DNA of 19,476 nt, taken from MED-G78 sp964546275 (lineage in GTDB: Bacteria > Pseudomonadota > Gammaproteobacteria > Magnimaribacterales > D2472). The stretch's first letter is position 1, and every line of letters begins with the position of its first letter. The translations under genes and the position numbers were made by a program. The stretch lies in contig CAZJJG010000026.1 in the NCBI GenBank assembly GCA_964546275.1, positions 1 to 19,476 of the forward strand, given 5' to 3'. A model generated the notes under the pieces. That model had not been told where the DNA came from. It ran no database searches and saw nothing but the letters and a program-made list of their open reading frames with translations. Below are positions 13,260 through 19,476 of the stretch, one piece after another.

Positions 13260-13529
13260 ATGAATTCTTTAACAATCTTACAGATTGGTAGTGTATTTTT
13301 TGGAACAGTTTTAGCTGCACCTCTTATGATCTCAAAAAAAGTAAATAAAAGAATTATTGGCTATAGCGCTATGACTGCTGGTAGCTTTTTAGCTATAGCT
13401 GTTCAACTATATGCAGGCTTATATGTTTTTGTATTTGCTAATTTATATTGGTCGTTAAATTCTTTTGTTGCTCTAAGAAAAGCATTCAAACATAAACGAC
13501 AAATAGATAAGATTTCTACTAAGTTCTAA
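13260..13529 (+). CDS. Small membrane protein, 89 aa
   Basis: An 89-aa protein with a strong ribosome site (AAGGAGA) 5 bases before the ATG. Hydrophobic segments lie near residues 6-23, 36-52 and 54-70, ending in a basic tail rich in Lys and Arg (FKHKRQIDK). The core YAGLYVFVFANLYWSLNS resembles the aromatic-rich last helices of small PnuC-like or phage-type membrane proteins, but it is too short for a transporter on its own. It stands alone, divergent from the hydrolase operon, and overlaps the 3' end of typA by 11 bases. Codon use matches its neighbours. The function is unknown. Confidence 0.65.
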   Translation: MNSLTILQIGSVFFGTVLAAPLMISKKVNKRIIGYSAMTAGSFLAIAVQLYAGLYVFVFANLYWSLNSFVALRKAFKHKRQIDKISTKF

Positions 13530-15309
13530 CTCTACCCTTTTTTCTCATACGAATAGAATTAGGAGTTACTTCTACAAGCTCATCATCTTCAATAAATTCT
13601 AAAGCTTGCTCAAGCGTATGAACAATATGAGGAACTAGAATTAGATTTTCATCAGTACCAGCCGCTCTTATATTTGTTAGTTGCTTTGCTTTAGTTGGGT
13701 TCACTGGGAGATCGTTTTCTCTGGAATGTAGACCAACAATTTGTCCTATATATACATCAAGCGCATGACCAACAAAAAGCCTACCTCTATTTTGCAGATT
13801 AAATAATGAATATGCCAAAGTTTTACCAGCCATCATAGAGTACATGACACCATTGTTTCTTCGTGCAAGCTCGCCAGCTTTTGCAGGACCATAATGATCA
13901 AAAACACTGGTCATTATTCCGGTGCCGCTTGTAATGGTAAGGAATTGAGATCTAAAGCCAATAATGCCTCTTGAAGGTGCTACAAACTCTAACTTAACTC
14001 TGCCTTTTCCATCTGGTTCTAAACCCTTAAGCTCAGCTTTTCTTGGCCCAAACTCTTCCATGATTGCACCTTGATGTTGTTCTTCAACATCAATAACTAT
14101 CATTTCATATGGCTCATGAATTTCACCATCTATCTCTTTTTGAATGACTTGAGGTTTGGCAATTGCTAGCTCAAAACCTTCTCTTCTCATTGTTTCTATT
14201 AAAACTGAAAGGTGGAGCTCGCCTCTTCCTGAAACTATAAACTTATCAGGGCTTTCTCCTTGTTCAACTCTAAGAGCAACATTAGAGATAAGCTCTTTTT
14301 CTAATCTTTCTTTGATATTTCTTGAAGTTACAAATTTTCCTTCAAGGCCAGCAAATGGCGAATCATTAACCTGGAATGTCATGCTCACAGTTGGCTCATC
14401 TACAGAAAGAGCTGGCAAAGCCTCAATAGCTTCCGGATGACAGATAGTATCCGAGATATTTAATTTATCTACCCCAGTAACACAGACAATTGAACCCGCT
14501 TGAGCGGAAGCAACTTCAATTCTATCCAAACCCTCGTGACCCATAACCTGAAGTATTTTTGCTTTTCTTGTTTTCCCTTCTCTATCTACAACAACAACTT
14601 GATCATTAGGCTTAATCTCACCTCTTTTAATTCTTCCAATTCCAATAACGCCGACATAGCTATTGCTATCAAGTGCACTAATTTGTAGCTGGAGAGGACC
14701 ATCAATATTAACCTCAGGGGCAGAAACTTTATCTAAGATCATTCTAAGCAGAGGAATCATATCTTCTGTCATTTGATCTGGCTCTAGACCAGATATACCC
14801 TGTATAGCAGATGCATAAATAACAGGAAAGTCTAATTGTTCGTCTGTAGCTCCAAGACGATCAAATAAATCAAATACTTGATCTAAAACCCAATGAGGCC
14901 TTGCATCATCTCTATCAACTTTATTAATAACAACAATAGGCTTTAAACCTTTTTCAAAAGCTTTTTGGGTTACAAATCTTGTTTGCGGCATAGGACCGTC
15001 AACAGCATCAACTAGTAAGAGCACAGAATCCACCATTGAAAGAGCTCTTTCTACCTCACCACCAAAGTCGGCATGACCAGGAGTATCTACAATATTAATT
15101 AAGTGATCTTCCCAAATAATAGATGTATTTTTTGCAGTAATAGTAATACCTCTTTCTTTTTCTTGATCATTTGAATCCATGATTCTTTCTGAATCCATAT
15201 TTTTTCTATCAAGAGTTCCCGACTGCTGAAGCAGTTTATCTACAAGCGTAGTTTTCCCGTGATCGACGTGAGCGATAATAGCTATATTTCTTAACTTCTC
15301 TATAGACAT
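13519..15309 (-). CDS. typA: Ribosome-associated GTPase TypA/BipA
   Basis: A 596-aa translational GTPase that binds the ribosome and assists 50S assembly and stress adaptation. The G domain shows AHVDHGKT (13-20), RGITI (53-57), DTPGH (75-79) and NKVD (129-132). Domain II, the EF-G-like domains (SGRGELHLSVLIETMRREGFE) and the BipA C-terminal domain (RENDLPVNPTKAKQLTNIRAAGTDE) are all present, so it is full length (E. coli 607). I choose the ATG at 15309 because it gives MSIEKLRNIAIIAHVDHGKT, like known homologs; a TTG at 15327 would add six residues. A TATAAT lies 30 bases upstream. It is the only clear housekeeping gene in the window and is divergent from the SDR operon. Confidence 0.97.
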   Translation of the reverse strand: MSIEKLRNIAIIAHVDHGKTTLVDKLLQQSGTLDRKNMDSERIMDSNDQEKERGITITAKNTSIIWEDHLINIVDTPGHADFGGEVERALSMVDSVLLLVDAVDGPMPQTRFVTQKAFEKGLKPIVVINKVDRDDARPHWVLDQVFDLFDRLGATDEQLDFPVIYASAIQGISGLEPDQMTEDMIPLLRMILDKVSAPEVNIDGPLQLQISALDSNSYVGVIGIGRIKRGEIKPNDQVVVVDREGKTRKAKILQVMGHEGLDRIEVASAQAGSIVCVTGVDKLNISDTICHPEAIEALPALSVDEPTVSMTFQVNDSPFAGLEGKFVTSRNIKERLEKELISNVALRVEQGESPDKFIVSGRGELHLSVLIETMRREGFELAIAKPQVIQKEIDGEIHEPYEMIVIDVEEQHQGAIMEEFGPRKAELKGLEPDGKGRVKLEFVAPSRGIIGFRSQFLTITSGTGIMTSVFDHYGPAKAGELARRNNGVMYSMMAGKTLAYSLFNLQNRGRLFVGHALDVYIGQIVGLHSRENDLPVNPTKAKQLTNIRAAGTDENLILVPHIVHTLEQALEFIEDDELVEVTPNSIRMRKKGRVRT

Positions 15310-15338
15310 AATTAGGGGTGTTACCAAGAAAAGAAACG

Positions 15339-15344
15339 ATTATA
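15339..15344 (-). promoter_or_regulatory. -10 element upstream of typA
   Basis: A perfect TATAAT on the minus strand, 30 bases before the typA ATG, giving a predicted start near 15332. No good -35 is found at 16-18 bases (best TAGCAC/ATAGCA), so the promoter is only partly supported. Confidence 0.35.
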
Positions 15345-15395
15345 CGAGAATCTAGCAAAAGTGCTATTAATCATTGAACTTTATATCAAGCAGTA

Positions 15396-15426
15396 TTGAC
15401 TTAGAGTAAACTCTAACTATTATAAT
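15396..15426 (+). promoter_or_regulatory. MerR-type promoter and operator of the SDR-merR operon
   Basis: TTGACT (15396-15401), a 19-base spacer and a perfect TATAAT (15421-15426). The spacer holds the perfect inverted repeat TTAGAGT-AA-ACTCTAA (15401-15416), placed as in mer-type promoters, directly against the -35. The predicted start near 15433 leaves about 19 bases to the SDR ATG, with AAGGA as the ribosome site. A MerR-family gene lies in the operon it drives, so autoregulation is likely. Its near-twin is at 3907-3937. Confidence 0.82.
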
Positions 15427-15451
15427 TTAGTTCATTTAAAGGATCCTTACT

Positions 15452-16276
15452 ATGTATACATATCAGAATAAATCAGTTCTTATTACAGGGGCATCAACAG
15501 GAATCGGTTACGCGCTTGCAAAGGAGCTAGCTAAGGATGCTAAACAACTTATATTAACTGCAACATCTAGATCAGAAGACAAGCTCAAGATTCTAGCAGA
15601 TGACATCAAGGCATCTGGAGTAGAAGCGCATGTTTTTTTAAAGGATTTATCAATTCCAGGAGCTGCTGAGGAGCTTTATAACGAAATAACAAATTCTGGA
15701 TTAAGCATAGATCTTTTAATAAATAATGCTGGTTATGGCAGATGGGGAGAGTTAACCAGCATCGATAGAGATGACTACGCAAATATGATTCAGCTAAATA
15801 TTGTTGCTCTTACTGATCTATGTCATTTATGTATTCCAAATATGATTACTCAAGGCGGTGGAGGGATTATTAATGTTGGCTCAATGGCTTCACTATCGCC
15901 AATTCCCTATGCTGGCATTTACTCATCTTCTAAAGCATACGTATTAATGTTTTCTGAAGCTATAAGATATGAGTATCAAGAAAAGGGTATTCAGGTTATG
16001 GCCCTTCTTCCAGGAGGAACTGAATCAGAATTTGCAAAAGTTGCTACAGAGAAGTCAGAAAAATTAACTCGAAGAAATGAAAAACGTAAAGGATCTAGCA
16101 TAGGAATGCAGACTTCCGAGGAAGTTGCAATTGAATGCTTGGCAGCGTTTAAAAAGAATAAACAGTATTTGTTATGTGGAAGAAATAACAGAATTTTATT
16201 TACACTAACAAAATTTATGACTCGAAAAGGCATTTTAAAGATGACCGGAAATATGTTCAAAAGAATTGCTGGGTAA
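15452..16276 (+). CDS. Classical short-chain dehydrogenase/reductase
   Basis: A 274-aa SDR. The cofactor motif is TGASTGIG (12-19), NNAG is at 91-94, and the catalytic tetrad is Asn116, Ser144, Tyr157 and Lys161 (YSSSK). Residues after strand 2 (TSRSEDKL) with Ser/Arg in place of an acidic residue favour NADPH. The C-terminal hydrophobic-basic stretch (LTKFMTRKGILKMTGNMFKR) recalls the DltE/YqjQ-like SDR group with a membrane-associating tail. The substrate is unknown; reduction of an aldehyde or ketone fits the neighbouring aldehyde-reductase-like gene and MerR regulator. It is first in the four-gene operon under the 19-bp-spacer promoter. Confidence 0.92.
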   Translation: MYTYQNKSVLITGASTGIGYALAKELAKDAKQLILTATSRSEDKLKILADDIKASGVEAHVFLKDLSIPGAAEELYNEITNSGLSIDLLINNAGYGRWGELTSIDRDDYANMIQLNIVALTDLCHLCIPNMITQGGGGIINVGSMASLSPIPYAGIYSSSKAYVLMFSEAIRYEYQEKGIQVMALLPGGTESEFAKVATEKSEKLTRRNEKRKGSSIGMQTSEEVAIECLAAFKKNKQYLLCGRNNRILFTLTKFMTRKGILKMTGNMFKRIAG

Positions 16277-16298
16277 ACTTAAATAAAAGGAGCTAAAA

Positions 16299-17309
16299 AT
16301 GGAAAAAGTATTAGTAACAGGCGGATCAGGTTTTATAGGACTTCATTGCATACAGCAATTACTAGATCAAGGTTATGAAGTTAGATGCACCGTAAGATCA
16401 GAATCTAAAAAACAAGAGATTGTTGATTCGATGACAACTCATTCATCAAATGCTCATAATCTAGAAATAGTTATGGCAGACTTGTTAAAGGATGAGGGAT
16501 GGGACGAAGCTGTGTCAGGTTGTGAATATGTCTTACATGTAGCATCACCTTTTATTTTAGAAGTCCCAAGTGATGAAAATATTTTAATCAAACCAGCATT
16601 AGAGGGAACGCTCAGAGTTCTGAATGCATGCAAGAATAATAAAGTAAAAAAAGTTGTACTAACATCCTCAGTTGCAGCAATTGCATATGGCCATAAAGAT
16701 AAAAAAGTTTTCGATGAGAATGACTGGTCAGATACAGGTCCAGGGATAACGCCTTATGCCAAGAGTAAAACTTTAGCTGAAAAGGCGGCATGGGATTTTG
16801 TAAATCAATTATCTGATGAAGATAAATTTGATCTCACTGTAATAAATCCAGTTGCAGTTACTGGCCCCATGTTAACTAGTGACATAGGAACTTCTAATGA
16901 AATGTTAGTAAAGCTCGCAAGCGGATCAATGCCTGCGTGCCCAAAAATACATATGGGTTTTGTTGATGTAAGAGATGTAGCAAAGGCTCATATATTTTCT
17001 ATGAAGTCTGAGAAAACTAATGGGGAAAGAATCATATTAAGTGATAAAGAGATGTTTTTTGTAGAAATTAGCAGAGTTCTAAATGAAGCGGGCTTTAAGA
17101 AAGCGCCTACACGAGAAATGCCAAATATACTCGTAAAACTAATGGCGCTTTTTATGAAAGAGCTTGGTGGGATTCTAGGCAGTCTTGGCAGACAATCCAC
17201 TACCGATAAATCAAAAGCTAAAAACTTATTTGATTGGGAGTATGTCTCAGCGGAAGATTCAGCAATAGAGGCTACTAAGCAGCTAGTATCTATGGGGCTT
17301 GTAAAATAA
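16299..17309 (+). CDS. Extended SDR, aldehyde reductase/dihydroflavonol-reductase-like
   Basis: A 336-aa NAD-dependent epimerase/dehydratase-family protein. The Rossmann motif is GGSGFIG (8-14), Arg/Ser after strand 2 (CTVRSESKK) suggests NADPH, VLHVASPF (78-85) is the usual family segment, and the catalytic residues are Ser123 or Ser124, Tyr153 and Lys157 (YAKSK). The VLHVASPF and VVLTSSVAAIAYG combination is diagnostic of the dihydroflavonol-4-reductase/cinnamoyl-CoA reductase/yeast Gre2 (methylglyoxal and aldehyde reductase) branch, rather than sugar epimerases. It likely reduces reactive aldehydes or ketones. The ribosome site AAAGGAG precedes the ATG. The MerR gene begins 2 bases after its stop. 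Confidence 0.9.
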   Translation: MEKVLVTGGSGFIGLHCIQQLLDQGYEVRCTVRSESKKQEIVDSMTTHSSNAHNLEIVMADLLKDEGWDEAVSGCEYVLHVASPFILEVPSDENILIKPALEGTLRVLNACKNNKVKKVVLTSSVAAIAYGHKDKKVFDENDWSDTGPGITPYAKSKTLAEKAAWDFVNQLSDEDKFDLTVINPVAVTGPMLTSDIGTSNEMLVKLASGSMPACPKIHMGFVDVRDVAKAHIFSMKSEKTNGERIILSDKEMFFVEISRVLNEAGFKKAPTREMPNILVKLMALFMKELGGILGSLGRQSTTDKSKAKNLFDWEYVSAEDSAIEATKQLVSMGLVK

Positions 17310-17311
17310 TC

Positions 17312-17662
17312 ATGTATAACATTTCAGAAACCTCAAAAGAGACAGGATTAACCAAGCACACATTGCGTTATTACGAAAAGATAGAACTCGTTGCTATAAA
17401 AAAAGATGAGAAGGGTCATAGAATATATAAGCAAGCCGATCTCAGCGCTTTAACTTTTATAAAATGCTTAACAAAAACGGGCATGCCTTTAGATCAAATT
17501 AAAGAGATGAGTAAACTTGCCTTAGTAAACCCAGCAGATAATGCTGATCGGATTTTAAGCCTCCTTCAATCACATAAAGATAAAATAGTTGCAGATTTAA
17601 AGGAAAGTAAAGAAAGCTTAAAAATGATAGATGCTAAAATAGACCTTGCTCTTAATTTATAA
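17312..17662 (+). CDS. MerR-family regulator with single Cys52 (AdhR/NmlR-like)
   Basis: A 116-aa MerR protein. The winged helix-turn-helix is NISETSKETGLTKHTLRYYEK (3-23), with wing residues KGHRIYKQADLSAL, then the dimerisation helix from about residue 80 to the end. The only cysteine is Cys52 (FIKCLTKTGM), the position of the sensing Cys in AdhR of Bacillus and close to that in NmlR, regulators of aldehyde and other carbonyl-electrophile stress. The metal-binding C-terminal cysteines of MerR/CueR/ZntR are absent, and so is the SoxR cluster. It is third in its operon, 2 bases after the reductase gene, and probably activates its own promoter and that at 3907-3937. The inducer assignment is inference; family membership is firm. 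Confidence 0.92.
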   Translation: MYNISETSKETGLTKHTLRYYEKIELVAIKKDEKGHRIYKQADLSALTFIKCLTKTGMPLDQIKEMSKLALVNPADNADRILSLLQSHKDKIVADLKESKESLKMIDAKIDLALNL

Positions 17663-17672
17663 TCATTAACTT

Positions 17673-18320
17673 ATGAAAGATATCAAGGCTGTTTTTTGGG
17701 ATTTTGGTGGAGTTATTACTACTAGCCCATTTGATTCCTTTAACACCTACGAAGCCACTAATAATCTAGATAAAGATTTTATAAGAAAAGTTAATTCCAC
17801 TAATCCAGATATCAATGCCTGGGCAAAACTTGAGCGTAATGAAATTGATATAGTTGAATTTAATGATTTATTCTTTTCTGAAAGCAGCAGTCTTGGCCAT
17901 GGCATATACGGTATAGAGGTTATTAAACTTCTCCAAGGCCAACTAAGACCGGAGATGATCAAGGCTCTTAAAGCCATACAGGGGAATTTAGTCCAGGCTT
18001 GTCTTACTAACAATATAGTTTCTCCTGAAACTACATTAAGTGATGAAAATGTTTCTATTGCAGGCAAGAATGATGAAGTAATGAGCCTATTTGATTTTGT
18101 TATAGCATCAAGCGAGCAGAATGTAAGAAAGCCTGATCCTGCCTTTTATCATTTGGCTTTAAAAGAAGCTAAAGTAGATCCAGAAGAAGCAGTTTTTTTA
18201 GACGATCTTGGAATTAATCTTAAACCTGCAAAAGCTCTAGGTATGCATACAATTAAAGTTGTAAATTCCCAAGATGCCTTAAAAGAACTCAACAGTCTTC
18301 TATTTATAAATATACTCTAA
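17673..18320 (+). CDS. HAD-superfamily hydrolase (class IA, YihX/epoxide-hydrolase-N-terminal-like)
   Basis: A 215-aa HAD protein. Motif I is WDFGGVITTS, with nucleophile Asp10; the usual second Asp is Gly12, as in YihX-like and soluble-epoxide-hydrolase N-domain members. Motif II is CLTNN (Thr112), motif III RKPDP (Lys153) and motif IV FLDDLG (Asp177-Asp178). The helical cap lies between residues 17 and about 100. The motif I change may lower phosphatase activity, but relatives with Gly here are active on small phosphates. It follows merR by 10 bases, so it is the last gene of the carbonyl-response operon. There is no clear Shine-Dalgarno sequence. The substrate is unknown. Confidence 0.87.
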   Translation: MKDIKAVFWDFGGVITTSPFDSFNTYEATNNLDKDFIRKVNSTNPDINAWAKLERNEIDIVEFNDLFFSESSSLGHGIYGIEVIKLLQGQLRPEMIKALKAIQGNLVQACLTNNIVSPETTLSDENVSIAGKNDEVMSLFDFVIASSEQNVRKPDPAFYHLALKEAKVDPEEAVFLDDLGINLKPAKALGMHTIKVVNSQDALKELNSLLFINIL

Positions 18321-18341
18321 GGTTTATACTTAATAGTATTC

Positions 18342-18358
18342 TGACATAACAAGTGTCA
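18342..18358. promoter_or_regulatory. TGACA-N7-TGTCA palindrome upstream of penicillin acylase gene
   Basis: TGACA (18342-18346), seven bases (TAACAAG) and TGTCA (18354-18358) lie 29 bases before the acylase ATG. The left arm with the preceding C (CTGACA, 5 of 6) could be a -35, but no convincing -10 sits at normal distance. It repeats the arms and spacing of the palindrome at 5492-5516. Confidence 0.4.
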
Positions 18359-18386
18359 TGAATAATTCAAAATTAAGGAATATAGA

Positions 18387-19476
18387 ATGCTATTAAATAT
18401 CAGAAATACTTTCGCACTATTTTTAATGTGTGGATTTACATCGAGTGTAACTTCTAATGAAGTTCAGCCTCCTTATAGTGCAACAATAACAAGAGACATA
18501 TTTGGTGTTCCTCATGTGCATGGAGCAACAGATGCAGATGCTGCTTTTGGTCTTGCCTACGCACAAGCTGATGATGACATAAAAAATATTTTAAGCACTC
18601 TCGATTTAGCAAGCGCTAACTCTGGCTTAAAATCTGGCCGTGATGGCGCAATAACTGACTATCTTATTAAAGCATTAGGCATAAGAGAATTAGTTGAAGC
18701 AAGATATGAAGAGGATTTATCGTCAGAAGTTCAAGCAGTCCTAGATGGTTTTGTTGCAGGATTAAACTACTGGCTTTCATTAAACCTAAACAATGAAACA
18801 AAAGATTATTACCCAGTTAATAAAGTAGATTTAGTTGCAAGTTTCTCAATTCAAAATATATTCTTTGCTGGAATTGATAATGCTATTAAAGAACTTATGC
18901 GTATGCCAAAAGAGGTAAGTGCAGCAGAGCTAGATAAAGGTGGAGAATCATTAAAGGTAGCTAGCTTGGTAGCAGGCTCAAATGCTTTTGCACTTAATTC
19001 TAATAAAACTACAGATGGAAAAACTAGACTAATTATCAATTCTCATCAGCCTCTTGATGGTCCAGTTGCTTGGTATGAGGCTCATATTTCAAGTGATGAA
19101 GGCTGGAACATGATGGGAGGGCTATTCCCTGGAGCGCCTTTTGTATTTGTAGGATTTAATGAGAATCTTGGTTGGGGCATGACAGTTAATAAACCAGATC
19201 TAACAGATGCATTTAAGCTTCAAATTAATCCAGATAATAATAATCAATATTTACTTGATGGAGTGTGGGAAGATTTTGAAACTAAAAATATTAAGCTGCC
19301 TACAAAATTATTTGGCCCAATTACATGGACCTTTAATAGAGAGGCAAAATATACGAAACATGGGTTAGTGTTGGAGACAGAATCAGGTTCTTACGCCTTA
19401 AAGTTTGCAGGTATGAAAGAAATTAGACAAGCTGATCAATGGTTTCGTATGAATAAAGCTCAAAATAAAGAAGAGT
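18387..19476 (+). CDS. Penicillin acylase family Ntn hydrolase (5' part, runs off window)
   Basis: The frame is open from the ATG at 18387 (AAGGAA 7 bases upstream) to the window edge, 363 codons. A signal peptide is seen (NIRNTFALFLMCGFTSS). The acylase A-chain follows: TRDIFGVPHVHG, AAFGLAYAQADDD, then the autoprocessing junction AGSNAF with Ser198 as the new N-terminal nucleophile. NSHQPLDGP, MMGGLFPGAPFVFVGFNENLGWGMT are further family hallmarks. These periplasmic enzymes cut amide-linked acyl chains (penicillins, acyl-homoserine lactones, lipopeptides). A short A-chain of about 195 residues suits the PvdQ/AHL-acylase branch. The usual GSNxW reads GSNAF. The length is about half of the expected 700-800 aa, and the rest lies outside the window. 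It follows the HAD gene by 66 bases but has its own regulatory region. Confidence 0.9.
   Translation, partial: MLLNIRNTFALFLMCGFTSSVTSNEVQPPYSATITRDIFGVPHVHGATDADAAFGLAYAQADDDIKNILSTLDLASANSGLKSGRDGAITDYLIKALGIRELVEARYEEDLSSEVQAVLDGFVAGLNYWLSLNLNNETKDYYPVNKVDLVASFSIQNIFFAGIDNAIKELMRMPKEVSAAELDKGGESLKVASLVAGSNAFALNSNKTTDGKTRLIINSHQPLDGPVAWYEAHISSDEGWNMMGGLFPGAPFVFVGFNENLGWGMTVNKPDLTDAFKLQINPDNNNQYLLDGVWEDFETKNIKLPTKLFGPITWTFNREAKYTKHGLVLETESGSYALKFAGMKEIRQADQWFRMNKAQNKEE

Noticed and set aside
13099..13320. Open frame of 73 codons on the minus strand upstream of the alpha/beta hydrolase
   Set aside because: It runs through A/T tracts and the start of the real gene at 13260, giving Lys/Phe/Leu-rich low-complexity sequence with no ribosome site.
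14156..14440. Open frame of 94 codons antisense to typA
   Set aside because: typA is strongly conserved here; the antisense product is Ser-rich with no features.
15310..15327. TTG start extending TypA by six residues
   Set aside because: The ATG at 15309 gives the N-terminus seen in known TypA proteins, and no ribosome site favours the TTG.
17747..18067. Open frame of 106 codons antisense to the HAD gene
   Set aside because: The HAD frame has all four motifs; the antisense frame has no ribosome site or recognisable domain.
1..19476. CRISPR arrays, tRNA or rRNA genes, insertion sequences, prophage or toxin-antitoxin genes
   Set aside because: No regular direct repeats, cloverleaf-like sequence, transposase or phage motif was seen on either strand.

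Overview
The window looks like a piece of a streamlined, AT-rich marine gammaproteobacterial genome, most like a SAR86-type organism. The grounds are low GC, very short intergenic gaps, overlapping convergent genes, a gammaproteobacterial-type BipA/TypA and a dense set of detoxification or scavenging enzymes. The lineage is an inference; there is no rRNA or other phylogenetic marker apart from typA. No tRNA, rRNA, insertion sequence, integrase, CRISPR array or phage gene is visible, and no gene-free stretch exceeds about 170 bases.

Layout. 1-1348 (+): 3' end of a SAM methyltransferase, a VOC-fold protein and a secreted DUF2141 protein. 1364-1966 (-): PlsC-like acyltransferase. 2069-2806 (+): metallo-beta-lactamase-fold protein with a degraded metal site. 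3877-2803 (-): membrane operon of a 4-TM protein, a previously uncalled 42-aa membrane peptide and a MAPEG protein. 5171-3948 (-): class C beta-lactamase-like serine hydrolase. 5287-5478 (+): Cys-rich protein with desulforedoxin-like motifs. 5555-10959 (+): a long operon-like run of haloalkane dehalogenase, two glutathione transferases, DUF1330, 4-TM protein, DUF2855 oxidoreductase-like protein, GNAT and another 4-TM protein. 13096-10952 (-): alpha/beta hydrolase plus FAD monooxygenase. 13260-13529 (+): small membrane protein. 15309-13519 (-): typA/bipA. 15452-18320 (+): SDR, aldehyde-reductase-like extended SDR, MerR regulator and HAD hydrolase. 18387-end (+): 5' part of a secreted penicillin-acylase-family Ntn hydrolase.

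The most striking signal is regulatory. Two promoters 11.5 kb apart, on opposite strands, share almost the same 31-bp design: TTGACT -35, an overlapping AGAGT/ACTCT-type inverted repeat, an over-long 19-bp spacer and a perfect TATAAT. This is the hallmark of MerR-activated promoters. One drives the SDR-reductase-merR-HAD operon, the other the MAPEG membrane operon. The MerR protein encoded in the first operon has a single cysteine at residue 52, the position used by AdhR/NmlR-type carbonyl-electrophile sensors. I infer a small aldehyde/electrophile-response regulon that joins soluble carbonyl reductases to a MAPEG membrane module.

A second shared motif, TGACA-N7-TGTCA, lies in the promoter regions of the dehalogenase operon and of the penicillin acylase gene and may be another operator.
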